The notes under the pieces: model-generated
Told to the model about the DNA's origin: nothing
Databases searched by the model: none
What the model saw: the letters and a program-made list of their open reading frames with translations, nothing else
Shown: in pieces, positions 8,846-17,517 of the stretch
Position numbering within the stretch: the first letter of the stretch is position 1
Layout of the letters: every line of letters starts with the position of its first letter
Translations under genes and position numbers: made by a program
Source of the DNA: JAXMEQ01 sp046348225
Lineage (GTDB): Bacteria > Pseudomonadota > Gammaproteobacteria > Burkholderiales > Burkholderiaceae_C
Direction: 5' to 3'
Assembly: GCA_046348225.1 (NCBI GenBank)
Contig: JAXMEQ010000002.1
Coordinates: 444,149-508,148, forward strand
Length of the DNA: 64,000 nt

Positions 8846-9220
8846 TCAGGTCTTCGCGTCAATCACTTCCGACGCCGTGCGGAAGGCATCCACCGCCGCC
8901 GGGAAACCGCAGTACACGCTGGCGTGCAGGAAGATCTCCTGCAGCTCCTGCGGTGTCACGCCGTTGTTCAGCGCGCCGCGTACATGGATTTTCAGCTCGT
9001 GCATGCGGCCCAGCGCCACCAGCATCGACACGGTGACGATGCTGCGCGTCTTCAGGTCAATGCCGTCGCGCTGCCAGGTGTTGCCCCAGGCGTTGCGCGT
9101 CACCAGGTCCTGCAGCGGGCGGGTGAAGTCGGTGGCACGGTCCAGTGCGCCCTGCACATAGTCGTTGCCCAGCACGGCGCGGCGCGTGGCCATGCCCTTG
9201 TCGTAAATGGTGTCGCTCAT
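8846..9220 (-). CDS. Carboxymuconolactone decarboxylase family protein (PcaC-like)
   Basis: 124 aa. Close in pattern to gamma-carboxymuconolactone decarboxylase of the protocatechuate branch: RRAVLG, LVTRNAWGNTWQRDG, TRSIVTVSMLVALGRMHEL, NNGVTPQELQEI, H-x6-GFPAA. It would convert carboxymuconolactone to oxoadipate enol-lactone. No pca ring-cleavage genes accompany it here, so the exact substrate is uncertain. It is separate from scoAB and lies on the opposite side of the LuxR gene. Confidence 0.8.
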   Translation of the reverse strand: MSDTIYDKGMATRRAVLGNDYVQGALDRATDFTRPLQDLVTRNAWGNTWQRDGIDLKTRSIVTVSMLVALGRMHELKIHVRGALNNGVTPQELQEIFLHASVYCGFPAAVDAFRTASEVIDAKT

Positions 9221-9278
9221 GGGTACTCCTGTCGGTGGGCGCCAAGGATAATCGTTCCATCAATTTCCGGAGACCTGC

Positions 9279-9863
9279 ATGAGCCGCTACCCTGCCCCCG
9301 ACCTCAACGCCCTGCCCGACGACATCAAGGCCAAGGTGCTGGAGGTCCAGGAAAAGGCCGGCTTTGTGCCCAACGTGTTCCTGGCGTTTGCCCGGCGCCC
9401 GGCCGAGTGGCGGGCCTTCTTTGCCTACCACGACGCGCTGATGGCGCCTGAAACCGTGGGCCGCACCAGCAACCTCAGCAAGGGCGACCGCGAGATGATC
9501 GTCACCGCCACCAGCGCCGCCAACAACTGCCTGTACTGCGTGGTGGCCCATGGCGCCATCCTGCGCATCCACGAGAAAAAGCCGCTGGTGGCCGACCAGG
9601 TCGCCATCAACTACCGCAAGGCCGACATCACCCCGCGCCAGCGCGCCATGCTGGACTTTGCAATGAAGGTCTGCCTGCATTCCGACGAGGTCAATGACGC
9701 CGACTTTGCGCCGCTGCACGCCCACGGCTTTGACGACGAGGACATCTGGGACATTGCAGCGATCACGGCGTTTTTCGGGCTGTCCAACCGCATGGCCAGC
9801 TTCTCGAACATGCTGCCCAACCCGGAGTTTTATGTGATGGGACGGATTCCCCGGCAGAAATGA
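9279..9863 (+). CDS. Peroxidase-related AhpD-family protein
   Basis: 194 aa. Carboxymuconolactone decarboxylase/AhpD superfamily. The redox motif C84-L-Y-C87 with H91 (NNCLYCVVAHG) is present, as in AhpD-like alkylhydroperoxidases. The C-terminal FFGLSNRMASFSNM matches the peroxidase-related subfamily. It probably uses the CxxC to reduce organic hydroperoxides. The gene is divergent from the pcaC-like gene and stands alone, with CCGGAG upstream of ATG. Confidence 0.82.
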   Translation: MSRYPAPDLNALPDDIKAKVLEVQEKAGFVPNVFLAFARRPAEWRAFFAYHDALMAPETVGRTSNLSKGDREMIVTATSAANNCLYCVVAHGAILRIHEKKPLVADQVAINYRKADITPRQRAMLDFAMKVCLHSDEVNDADFAPLHAHGFDDEDIWDIAAITAFFGLSNRMASFSNMLPNPEFYVMGRIPRQK

Positions 9864-9970
9864 AGCCTTTCCGTTCCGGCCGTGGGCAGACTCAGGGTAA
9901 ACCCGGGATACTTTGAATCCAGCGAGGTCGCTGCTGCGTACCTCTGCAAGACACCCACAAGAGGCAAGAC

Positions 9971-10855
9971 ATGTCGCTGGATTTTTACCCCCGCAAAAGC
10001 ACCGACAAACCCGACAGCGGGTTCGGCGCATCGCAGCCGGCCCAGGTGACCCACAGCTACCTGGGCACGCTGGAGGGCGACGATACGGGCCGCTGGCTGA
10101 TCAACACACCCCTGCTGCAGTTCGGCCATCCCAAGATCCGCCTGCTGGCCAAGCGCCTGACCCAGCTCAAGAGCACCCCGCGCGACAAGGCACTGGCCTG
10201 CTTTGCCTATGTGCGCAGCATTCCCTTTGGCTGCATCTCCGACAGCGCCACCACGCCGGCCATGGCTGTCCTGAAAATGGGCAAGGGTGACTGCCACACC
10301 AAGAGCACCCTGATGGTGGCACTGCTGCGCTCGCTGGGCATCCCGGCACGCATGCGCTTTGTCACCATGAAGCAGGACTTCCTGCACGGCATCATCGACA
10401 CCGGCGGTCACCCGATCGAGCACGCCTATGTGGAGGTGCTGCTGGATGACGAATGGCAGGCGGTGGACAGCTACGTGGTGGACCTGCGCCTGGCCATGGC
10501 CGCCAAGTCGCGCCTGGCGATGGAAGGCCGCAAGCTGGGCTACGGCATGCACATTGACGGCGACATCAGCTGGGACGGCCAGAGCAGCTCGTTCGGCCAG
10601 TTCACCGTGGCCGACCCGGCCAGCATGCCGCTGCACGACTGGGGCGCCTTTGACGACCCCTACCAGTTCTATTCGTCGGTGCCCTATGTGCGCGAGCGGC
10701 TCAACTGGTCGGCCCGCTTCAAGTGGCTGCTGGGCGCGCACGTGGTCAACCGCAAGGTCAACGAACTGCGCGCGAGCCCGGGCAAGCCGGGCGTCAGGCC
10801 AGGTGCACGCGCATCCAGTCCGGCAGCGGCGCGGACTTCTGCGCCGGAAAATTGA
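9971..10855 (+). CDS. Transglutaminase-like domain protein, intact triad
   Basis: 294 aa. Transglutaminase/protease-like fold with C108 (GDCHTK), H151 (EHAYVEV) and D166 (AVDSYV) correctly spaced. Substrate unknown. It is probably cytosolic, with no signal peptide. Its last about 20 codons overlap the convergent thioesterase gene by 62 nt, and the tail (GARASSPAAARTSAPEN) is low complexity, so the C terminus is probably not functional. It is a paralogue of the gene at 6003-6743, which has lost Cys and His. Confidence 0.8.
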   Translation: MSLDFYPRKSTDKPDSGFGASQPAQVTHSYLGTLEGDDTGRWLINTPLLQFGHPKIRLLAKRLTQLKSTPRDKALACFAYVRSIPFGCISDSATTPAMAVLKMGKGDCHTKSTLMVALLRSLGIPARMRFVTMKQDFLHGIIDTGGHPIEHAYVEVLLDDEWQAVDSYVVDLRLAMAAKSRLAMEGRKLGYGMHIDGDISWDGQSSSFGQFTVADPASMPLHDWGAFDDPYQFYSSVPYVRERLNWSARFKWLLGAHVVNRKVNELRASPGKPGVRPGARASSPAAARTSAPEN

Positions 10856-11213
10856 CCCAGATCGTCGTCGCCCCGCCGGCCGCGTAGATCACGCCCGGGG
10901 CGTCGGCCCGTTCCATGGTGCCCCAGCTCTCGAACGTGCTGCGCGCCGGGTCGCTGACGTACATCTTCACCAGCACGTCGCCCGGGTATTCCAGCTGCTT
11001 GTAGAAATTGCAGAAGGCATTGACGATCACCGGCCCCTCGCCCTGCGGATCGGGCTGGCAACCGATGGAGCGCATCCAGTCGATGCGCACCGTTTCCAGG
11101 TAGCGGAAGTAGACGGTGTTGTTGACATGGCCCATCGCGTCCATGTCGCCCCAGCGGATGGGGATGGTCATTTCATAGACCAGCTTCTTGACCTCGGGAA
11201 TTTCAATCTTCAT
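10794..11213 (-). CDS. Acyl-CoA thioesterase (4HBT hotdog fold)
   Basis: 139 aa from ATG at 11213. That start is chosen because it forms an ATGA overlap with the stop of the EamA gene. The hotdog motif IRWGDMDAMGHVNNTVYFRY carries the catalytic Asp of YbgC/4-hydroxybenzoyl-CoA thioesterase types. It hydrolyses acyl-CoA; chain specificity is unknown. Last gene of the SDR-EamA-thioesterase operon. Confidence 0.85.
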   Translation of the reverse strand: MKIEIPEVKKLVYEMTIPIRWGDMDAMGHVNNTVYFRYLETVRIDWMRSIGCQPDPQGEGPVIVNAFCNFYKQLEYPGDVLVKMYVSDPARSTFESWGTMERADAPGVIYAAGGATTIWVNFPAQKSAPLPDWMRVHLA

Positions 11214-12103
11214 TGGTGCGCCTTGATGGATGCAAGGATACCCAGCGTGAACAGCACGCAGGCAACGGATTGCGCCAGACTGGGCCACTGGCCGTCCCAG
11301 GCGAACGAGTAAAGCAGCGCGAACAGGGTTTCACTCACGATCAGTTGCCCACACAGGCTGGCCGACAGCTTCTGGCTGGCGATGTTCCACAGCACCGTGG
11401 CCAGCCATGACGAACCCATCCCGGTTGCTATACAAATGATAGCAAACCACGCAGCTTCGGTGCGGCCCAGAAGCTCTTTCGGCTCCGAGCCGGCAACACC
11501 GAACAACACCAGGGCGCCCAGGCCTGTGGCCACGCCAAGCCAGTTGGCCCAGTCGGTAGAGCTCACGTGGGTGTGTCGCTTGAGCCAGGCGGCGTTGACG
11601 ATGGCAAACGCCGTCCAGCACACCATCGCGGCCACGGCGAACGCCACGCCCCGCCAGAACTGCGGCGCTGCGGCCCCGGCACTGCCGGCGTGGGGGGAGT
11701 ACATCATCAGCGCCAGCCCGGCCGCCGTGAGGGCCAGGCCCGGCAGCAGCGCCGCCCAGCGCAGGTGCGCCGGCTTGCCCAGCAGCATGACCCAGACCGG
11801 GATGGTGCCGATGACCAGCGTCGGCACCTCGGTGCCAGCGTCACGGATGGCCAGCACCAGCAACAGGTAGTAGCCGGTGAAGCCCAGCACGCTCATGCCC
11901 AGCGCGGCCAGCGCCTGGCGGAGGGTGGGCAGCGGCCGACCCCGCATCACCAGCAGCATCAGCGCCGCCGCGACCACACCGTAGGCCACAAAGCGTCCGG
12001 CCGTGAGATCCACCGACGTGTAGCCTGCCACCATGCGCGGCGCCACGAACACCAGGCCCCAGAGGGCCCCGGCGGCCAGCCCGGCCAGAATCCCGGTCAG
12101 CAT
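11210..12103 (-). CDS. EamA/DMT-family transporter
   Basis: 297 aa with about ten hydrophobic helices and two EamA repeats; opens LAGLAAGALWGLVFVAPRM. Substrate unknown; an exporter of metabolites or amino acids is usual. Its start codon follows the SDR stop with no gap, and its stop overlaps the thioesterase start by 4 nt. A helix near residues 219-226 (AIICIAT) is written by a core copy of the palindromic repeat. Confidence 0.82.
   Translation of the reverse strand: MLTGILAGLAAGALWGLVFVAPRMVAGYTSVDLTAGRFVAYGVVAAALMLLVMRGRPLPTLRQALAALGMSVLGFTGYYLLLVLAIRDAGTEVPTLVIGTIPVWVMLLGKPAHLRWAALLPGLALTAAGLALMMYSPHAGSAGAAAPQFWRGVAFAVAAMVCWTAFAIVNAAWLKRHTHVSSTDWANWLGVATGLGALVLFGVAGSEPKELLGRTEAAWFAIICIATGMGSSWLATVLWNIASQKLSASLCGQLIVSETLFALLYSFAWDGQWPSLAQSVACVLFTLGILASIKAHQ
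11427..11443. repeat. Family A core repeat inside EamA gene
   Basis: 17-nt palindrome GCTA-N9-TAGC without an obvious GC arm. In frame in a predicted membrane helix. Confidence 0.7.
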
Positions 12104-12886
12104 TCAGGTGCCGAAGCCGTCGTCCGCCGCGATCACGGCGCCGTTGATGAAGTGGCTCTGGCCGCTGGCCAGCATCACCAGCAGTGCGTCCAGGTCCTGC
12201 GGCTGGCCGACACGCTTGCGCGGCAGCATCTGGATGAGTTTTTGCCCCTGCTCGGTCTGCCAGTGGTGGTGGTTGATCTCGGTGTCGATGTAGCCGGGGC
12301 AGATGGCGTTGACATTGATGCCGAAGCGCCCCCACTCCAGCGCCATCGCCCTGGTCATCTGCACCACGGCGGCCTTGCTCATGCAGTACACGCCAATCTG
12401 CGGCAACACCTTGAGGCCCGCCATGCTGGCAATGTTGACGATGCGCCCGCCGGTGTAGGTGCCGGGTGCGGCGCCGCGGGCCCGCGCCAGCATGCGCTTG
12501 CCGACTTCCTGCGCCACAAAGAAGGCGCCCTTGACGTTGGTGTTGAAGATGAAGTCGTAGTCGGCTTCTTCCACGTCCTGGATGCGCTGGGTAGTGCTGA
12601 CGCCCGAGTTGTTGATGAGGATGTCGATCGAGCCAACCTCCGTCTCCGCATGCGCCACGGCCGCCTTCACGCTGTCAAGGTCGGTCACGTCCAGCGCCAG
12701 CACGTGGGCGTCACCGCCTCCGGCCTCGATCTCGGCGCGCAAGGCCTTGAGCTTTTCCACACGGCGGCTGGCCAGCACCACGGCGGCCCCGGCGCGCGAC
12801 AGGGTTTTGGCGAACTGGGCCCCCAGGCCGCCCGATGCGCCGGTGATGAAGGCCACGCGGCCCGAGAGGTCGATGCTGTACGCCAC
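12104..12886 (-). CDS. Short-chain dehydrogenase/reductase
   Basis: 260 aa classical SDR. Cofactor motif TGASGGLG at 15-22, N93 in INNSG, N117, S154, and Y167-xxx-K171 (YCMSK). NADP(H) is likely from RR at 41-42. It begins an operon with the EamA carrier and thioesterase and is divergent from ETF-QO, with a palindromic operator between. A 3-hydroxyacyl-CoA or related substrate is suggested by neighbours but not shown by the sequence. Confidence 0.85.
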   Translation of the reverse strand: MAYSIDLSGRVAFITGASGGLGAQFAKTLSRAGAAVVLASRRVEKLKALRAEIEAGGGDAHVLALDVTDLDSVKAAVAHAETEVGSIDILINNSGVSTTQRIQDVEEADYDFIFNTNVKGAFFVAQEVGKRMLARARGAAPGTYTGGRIVNIASMAGLKVLPQIGVYCMSKAAVVQMTRAMALEWGRFGINVNAICPGYIDTEINHHHWQTEQGQKLIQMLPRKRVGQPQDLDALLVMLASGQSHFINGAVIAADDGFGT

Positions 12887-12922
12887 GCCAGAGTCTCCTG
12901 TCTAAACTGCCCACGCAAATAA

Positions 12923-12934
12923 GAACGACCGTTC
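12923..12934. promoter_or_regulatory. Palindromic operator between SDR and ETF-QO
   Basis: GAACG-AC-CGTTC within the 146-nt divergent intergenic region, followed by an AT-rich segment. The form resembles operators of TetR-family fatty-acid regulators. No such regulator is in the window. Confidence 0.5.
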
Positions 12935-13032
12935 GATTGTGCGCTGCCGCCGCATAAAATGCAGTCCGTCGAGCGACATGCGCCTGCCGCCTGTGGCTGC
13001 TCCAATTCATTATCAATCAGCGAGACCTTTTC

Positions 13033-14730
13033 ATGACCCACGAAGAAATACTGGCGCAGTTCGGCCCCCGCGAAGCGATGGAGTACGACGTGGTGGTGGT
13101 CGGCGGCGGCCCCGGTGGCCTGGCCACCGCGATCCGCCTCAAGCAGCTGGCCGCGCAACAGGGCACCGATGTGTCCGTGGTGGTGCTGGAAAAGGGCTCG
13201 GAGCCGGGCGCGCACATCCTGTCGGGCGCCATCATGGACCCGCGCGCGCTGACCGAGCTGTTCCCCGACTGGAAGGCCCGCGGCGCCCCGCTGAACCAGC
13301 CGGTGACCGACGACGCGATGATTTTCCTGGGCGAGAAGTCGTCTTTCCGCACGCCCAACTTCGTGCTGCCCGAGTGCTTCCAGAACCATGGCAACTACAT
13401 TGTCAGCCTGGGCAACGTCACGCGCTGGCTGGCACAGCAGGCCGAGGCGCTGGGCGTGGAGATCTTCCCCGGCTTTGCCGCCGCCGAGGTGCTGTACAAC
13501 GACGACGGCTCCGTCAAGGGCGTGGCCACCGGCAACATGGGCGTGGGCAAGGACGGCGAGCCGACCGAGAACTTCCAGCTCGGCATGGAACTGCACGCCA
13601 AGTACACCGTGTTTGCCGAAGGCGCGCGCGGCCACCTGGGCAAGCAGTTGATTGCGCGCTTCAAGCTCGACGCTGGCCGCGACCCGCAGACGTACGGCAT
13701 CGGCGTCAAGGAAGTCTGGGAGATCGACCCGAAGCGTCACCAGCCCGGCTTTGTGATGCACACCGCCGGCTGGCCGATGGACAGCGCCACCTATGGCGGC
13801 GCCTTCCTGTACCACATGGAGGACAACAAGGTCACGCTGGGCTTCATCACCGGGCTGGACTACAGCAACCCCTACCTGAGCCCGTTCGAGGAATTCCAGC
13901 GCTGGAAGACGCACCCCAACATCCGCTGGTACCTGGAGGGCGACGAGTCCAAAGGCATCAAGCCCGGCAAGCGGCTGGGCTATGGCGCGCGCGCCATCAC
14001 GGCCGGAGGCCTGCTGTCGCTGCCGAAGTTCGTGTTCCCGGGCGGCGCGCTGGTGGGCTGTGACGCCGGCTTCCTGAACGTGAGCCGGATCAAGGGCAGC
14101 CACGCGGCGATCAAGACCGGCATGCTGGCCGCCGAGGCCGCTTACGACGCCGTCACGGCCGGGCGCCAGCACGACGAGCTCACGGCCTATCCCGAGGCGT
14201 TCGAGCGCAGCTGGCTGCATGCCGAGCTGAACAAGGCGCGCAACTTCAAGGCCTGGTTCAAGAAGGGCCTGACGGTCGCCACACTGATGAACGGCGTTGA
14301 GCAGTTCGTGCTGCGCGGCCACGTGCCCTGGACCCTGCACCGCGACAAGCCGGACCACGCCTACCTGAAACCGGCGGCGGACTGCAAGCCGATCGACTAC
14401 CCCAAGCCGGACGGCAAGCTCACCTTCGACCGGCTGAGTTCGGTGTTCATCTCCAACACCAACCACGAGGAAAACCAGCCCGCGCACCTGACCCTCAGGG
14501 ACACTGCGGTGCCGGTGGGCATCAACCTCACCAAGTACGCCGGGCCCGAGGCCCGCTACTGCCCGGCGGGCGTGTACGAGTTCGTCAAGAACCCGGACAA
14601 CACCGACCGGCTGCAGATCAATGCGCAGAACTGCGTGCACTGCAAGACCTGCGACATCAAGGACCCGAGCCAGAACATCGTGTGGGTCACGCCCGAAGGC
14701 GGTGGCGGCCCGAACTACGTTGGCATGTAG
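13033..14730 (+). CDS. etfQO: Electron-transfer flavoprotein:ubiquinone oxidoreductase
   Basis: 565 aa. Passes electrons from ETF, reduced by acyl-CoA dehydrogenases, to ubiquinone at the inner membrane. FAD-binding GGGPGG at about 24-29, and GSEPGAHILSGAIMDPRAL, a family signature. The C-terminal 4Fe-4S ligands are C510, C534, C537 and C540 (NCVHCKTCDIKDP). Full length for the bacterial family. No etfAB here. Monocistronic. Confidence 0.95.
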   Translation: MTHEEILAQFGPREAMEYDVVVVGGGPGGLATAIRLKQLAAQQGTDVSVVVLEKGSEPGAHILSGAIMDPRALTELFPDWKARGAPLNQPVTDDAMIFLGEKSSFRTPNFVLPECFQNHGNYIVSLGNVTRWLAQQAEALGVEIFPGFAAAEVLYNDDGSVKGVATGNMGVGKDGEPTENFQLGMELHAKYTVFAEGARGHLGKQLIARFKLDAGRDPQTYGIGVKEVWEIDPKRHQPGFVMHTAGWPMDSATYGGAFLYHMEDNKVTLGFITGLDYSNPYLSPFEEFQRWKTHPNIRWYLEGDESKGIKPGKRLGYGARAITAGGLLSLPKFVFPGGALVGCDAGFLNVSRIKGSHAAIKTGMLAAEAAYDAVTAGRQHDELTAYPEAFERSWLHAELNKARNFKAWFKKGLTVATLMNGVEQFVLRGHVPWTLHRDKPDHAYLKPAADCKPIDYPKPDGKLTFDRLSSVFISNTNHEENQPAHLTLRDTAVPVGINLTKYAGPEARYCPAGVYEFVKNPDNTDRLQINAQNCVHCKTCDIKDPSQNIVWVTPEGGGGPNYVGM

Positions 14731-14798
14731 GGATACGCTGCAAGCCGTCAACGGATTGCGCTATAACGAAGGCCTGAACACGATTCAGGGAGGCCTTT

Positions 14799-16109
14799 GT
14801 GGCAGCAGCGCGGCTGTACCAGCGCAAGTGGGTATTGATCAAGCTGCCCATCGCCCTTGCGGCGGTGGCGCTGGCGTCTTGGCTGTGGTCCACATGGCTG
14901 CCCCTGCCGCCGGCGGAAATCACGGTCTCCGCCGGGCGCGCGGACGGCGTGTACCACGCCTATGCCCAACGATACGCTGAAAAGTTTGCTGCCCGGGGCG
15001 TGACGCTGCGGGTGCTCGAGTCCGACGGGTCAGTGCAGAACCTGCAGCGGCTGCGCGGCGCCGTCGAGCCGACGGCAGACCTGGCGTTCGTCCAGGGCGG
15101 CGTGGGTGCCGCCGTGGTGGCGCAGGAAGGCGGCATGCGCCTGCTCACGGTGTCCAAGATCGATATTGAACCGCTGTGGATCTTCGCGCGGCAGCCCGGC
15201 ATCGAAGCACTGCAGCAACTGCAGGGACTGCGCATTTCGCTCGGGCCTGCGGGCAGCGGCACACGCCAGCTGGGGCTGGCCCTGCTGGAGCAGGTCCGCC
15301 TGAAGCAGGGTGAGTACACCGACGCCACACTGGCCGGCATGGCCGCCGTGGATGCCCTGAAACAAGGCACGCTGGACGTGTTGATCTTGGTGGCGGCCCC
15401 TGACTCGGCCGTGATCCGGGCGGCCCTGGCGTCGCCAGCCATCCATCTGGTGCAGTTGCGGCGCACCGCGGCCCTGACCGAGCGCCTGCCCTGGCTGGTA
15501 CCGCGCCTGCTGGCCCAGGGCACGCTGGGCCCGCAACTGCCGCCGCGCGATGTCACGCTGCTCACCACGTCGGCCAGCCTGGTGGCGCGCGCCGACCTGC
15601 ATCCCGCGCTGCAACGGCTGGCCACCGACGTGGTGACTGAGGTGCACACCGGTGGCGGGCCGTTCCACCGCCCCGGCGAATTCCCGTCGCTCAAGCGGCT
15701 GCAGTTTCCGGCTTCGGAAGAGGCCCGGCGCACACTCACCCATGGCCTGCCCTGGCTTGAGGCCCACCTGCCATTCTGGTGGGCCCAGGTGGTGCTGCGC
15801 CTGCTGGTGATCTGCCTTCCGGTGGCGCTGGTGGCGCTGTGGCTTGCGCGCATCGTGCCGGCCTATCTGCGCTGGCTGCTCGAGAGCCGCGTCACGCGCT
15901 GGTACGGCGAGCTGATGTACATCGAGCACGACCTGTCGCGTGAAAGTCTCACCGGCCTGGACCTGAGCAAGTACCTCGACCGGCTCAACAGCATCGAGCG
16001 GCGGATGGAAGCCTTCGTGACCCCGACCTACCTGATGCCCCGCTGGTTCATGCTGCGCAAGCACATCGACTTCGTCCGCATGGGCCTGTTTCGCAGGCGT
16101 GGCCGATGA
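14799..16109 (+). CDS. TAXI-type binding protein, membrane anchored (copy 1)
   Basis: 436 aa from GTG at 14799 with GGGAGG 5-8 nt upstream. Residues about 13-31 form one membrane segment. Then comes a periplasmic TAXI/NMT1-like solute-binding domain (PPAEITVSAGRADGVYHAYAQRY). A second membrane segment lies at about 318-345 after WWAQVVLRLL, followed by a cytosolic tail of about 90 residues. TAXI proteins normally serve TRAP transporters; the second helix and tail are unusual and suggest a tethered binding protein or sensor. No fused TRAP permease lies beside it. Confidence 0.75.
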   Translation: MAAARLYQRKWVLIKLPIALAAVALASWLWSTWLPLPPAEITVSAGRADGVYHAYAQRYAEKFAARGVTLRVLESDGSVQNLQRLRGAVEPTADLAFVQGGVGAAVVAQEGGMRLLTVSKIDIEPLWIFARQPGIEALQQLQGLRISLGPAGSGTRQLGLALLEQVRLKQGEYTDATLAGMAAVDALKQGTLDVLILVAAPDSAVIRAALASPAIHLVQLRRTAALTERLPWLVPRLLAQGTLGPQLPPRDVTLLTTSASLVARADLHPALQRLATDVVTEVHTGGGPFHRPGEFPSLKRLQFPASEEARRTLTHGLPWLEAHLPFWWAQVVLRLLVICLPVALVALWLARIVPAYLRWLLESRVTRWYGELMYIEHDLSRESLTGLDLSKYLDRLNSIERRMEAFVTPTYLMPRWFMLRKHIDFVRMGLFRRRGR

Positions 16110-17419
16110 GGGTCATGCTGCTTTACCGGCGCCGCTGGGGCCTGTTTTACCTGCCCGTGCTGGTGCTGGCCATGCTGGGCACCGTGTTCGCGGGCCGCGA
16201 ATGGTTTCCGCTGCCGCCACGGCAGGTCACGCTGGCGGCCGGTACGCCCCAGGGTGGCTACGCCCAGATGGCCGAGCGCTACCGCGTGGAGCTGGAGCGA
16301 CGGGGCATCACGGTGGACATCGTCACCAGCGCCGAAGGCGGCGCCGGTGCCCCGCTGCAGCGGCTTTCCAACCCCGCGGATCCGGCACAGGCTGGTTTCG
16401 CCCACGGCCTGCTGGCCGAGCGCGGGCCCGAGGCCCCGGTGCAGGCGCTGGCAGTGGTGGGCCGCCAGCCGCTGTGGATCTTCACCAACCTGCCGGGTCT
16501 GGGCGGGCTGTCCCAGTTCCGCGGCCTGCGGGTGGCCGCCGGCCCGCCTGGCAGCGTGCAGCGCCAGGTGGCCACGCTGCTGCTGGCACAGGCCCAGGTC
16601 CGGGAAAGTGATGTCCAGTGGGACGACCAGCTCGCCCCGCAGGCGGCGGCGAACGCACTGATTGAAGGCAGGATCGACGCCGTCATCACCATCGGCAGCG
16701 GTGACGCGCCGTCGGTGCGGCAACTCACCCGCAGCAGTGGTGTGGTGATGCTGGGCGTGGACCGCGCCAATTCACTGGCGGCGCGCGAGCCACGACTGCA
16801 CGCCTTCGTGCTGCCGCAAGGCGCGATCGAGCTGCGCGGCGACGTGCCGCCGCGCGACCTGACGCTGCTGTACACCGGCACCCACCTGCTGGTGCGGGAA
16901 ACCCTGCACCCTGCCCTGCAACGGGCCCTGCTCGACGCGGCGTTTGATATCCACGCCAGCCCGAGCTTCCTGCAGCGCGAAGCCGAGTACCCCGACTTCC
17001 AGGCCAGCGACTTCCCCCTGTCGCCGCACGCACAACGCTACGCGCTGGGCTCGCGGCCCTGGCTGGAAACCGCGCTGCCCTACTGGTGGGCCCAACTGGC
17101 CGAGCTGCTTCTTTACCTGGTGCTGCCGGTGCTGCTGGTCACCGGCCTGGCGCTGGTGTGGATCCCGCAGCTGTTCAGCCTGCGCGTCAATGCCGTGCTG
17201 TCGCACTACTACGGTGAACTCAAGTTTCTGGAGAACGACATGGCCACCCTCGCCGTGGACAAGCCGGTGGCGCTGCGCAGCCTGCTGGGCAAGCTCGACG
17301 CCATGGAAGCTGAAGTGGTCTCGCTGGACCTGCCCGACCGCTTTGCCGACCGCTGGTACACCCTGCGCGAGCACCTGGCTGCCGCGCGCGAACGCCTGCT
17401 CAAGCTGAGGGCACGCTGA
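16106..17419 (+). CDS. TAXI-type binding protein, membrane anchored (copy 2)
   Basis: 437 aa, a tandem paralogue of the gene before it, joined by an ATGA overlap. Same layout: N-terminal helix (LFYLPVLVLAMLGTVFAG), a binding domain opening LPPRQVTLAAGTPQGGYAQ, PLWIFTNLPG shared with PLWIFARQPG, WWAQ before the second helix, and a similar tail. The two proteins probably form a pair. Ligand unknown. Confidence 0.75.
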   Translation: MRVMLLYRRRWGLFYLPVLVLAMLGTVFAGREWFPLPPRQVTLAAGTPQGGYAQMAERYRVELERRGITVDIVTSAEGGAGAPLQRLSNPADPAQAGFAHGLLAERGPEAPVQALAVVGRQPLWIFTNLPGLGGLSQFRGLRVAAGPPGSVQRQVATLLLAQAQVRESDVQWDDQLAPQAAANALIEGRIDAVITIGSGDAPSVRQLTRSSGVVMLGVDRANSLAAREPRLHAFVLPQGAIELRGDVPPRDLTLLYTGTHLLVRETLHPALQRALLDAAFDIHASPSFLQREAEYPDFQASDFPLSPHAQRYALGSRPWLETALPYWWAQLAELLLYLVLPVLLVTGLALVWIPQLFSLRVNAVLSHYYGELKFLENDMATLAVDKPVALRSLLGKLDAMEAEVVSLDLPDRFADRWYTLREHLAAARERLLKLRAR

Positions 17420-17442
17420 CAAGGTGCTGGTGGCATAATTTG

Positions 17443-17461
17443 AAAGTTGTATGACAACTTT
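17443..17461. promoter_or_regulatory. GntR/FadR-type operator upstream of dctP
   Basis: Perfect inverted repeat AAAGTTGT-ATG-ACAACTTT. Its centre TTGTATGACAA fits the FCD-type GntR consensus TNGTNNNACNA. It lies 57 nt before the dctP ATG. GntR-FCD proteins commonly control TRAP transporters by substrate; the regulator gene is not in the window. Confidence 0.65.
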
Positions 17462-17517
17462 TGCCGCTATGGCAAAATCCGCGTTCCCGGAATGACCCCA
17501 CCCAAGGAGACTGAGAC

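Noticed and set aside
6763..9220. Complete beta-ketoadipate operon
   Set aside because: Only CoA-transferase and a PcaC-like gene are present, on separate transcripts; no ring-cleavage, pcaB or intact pcaD genes.
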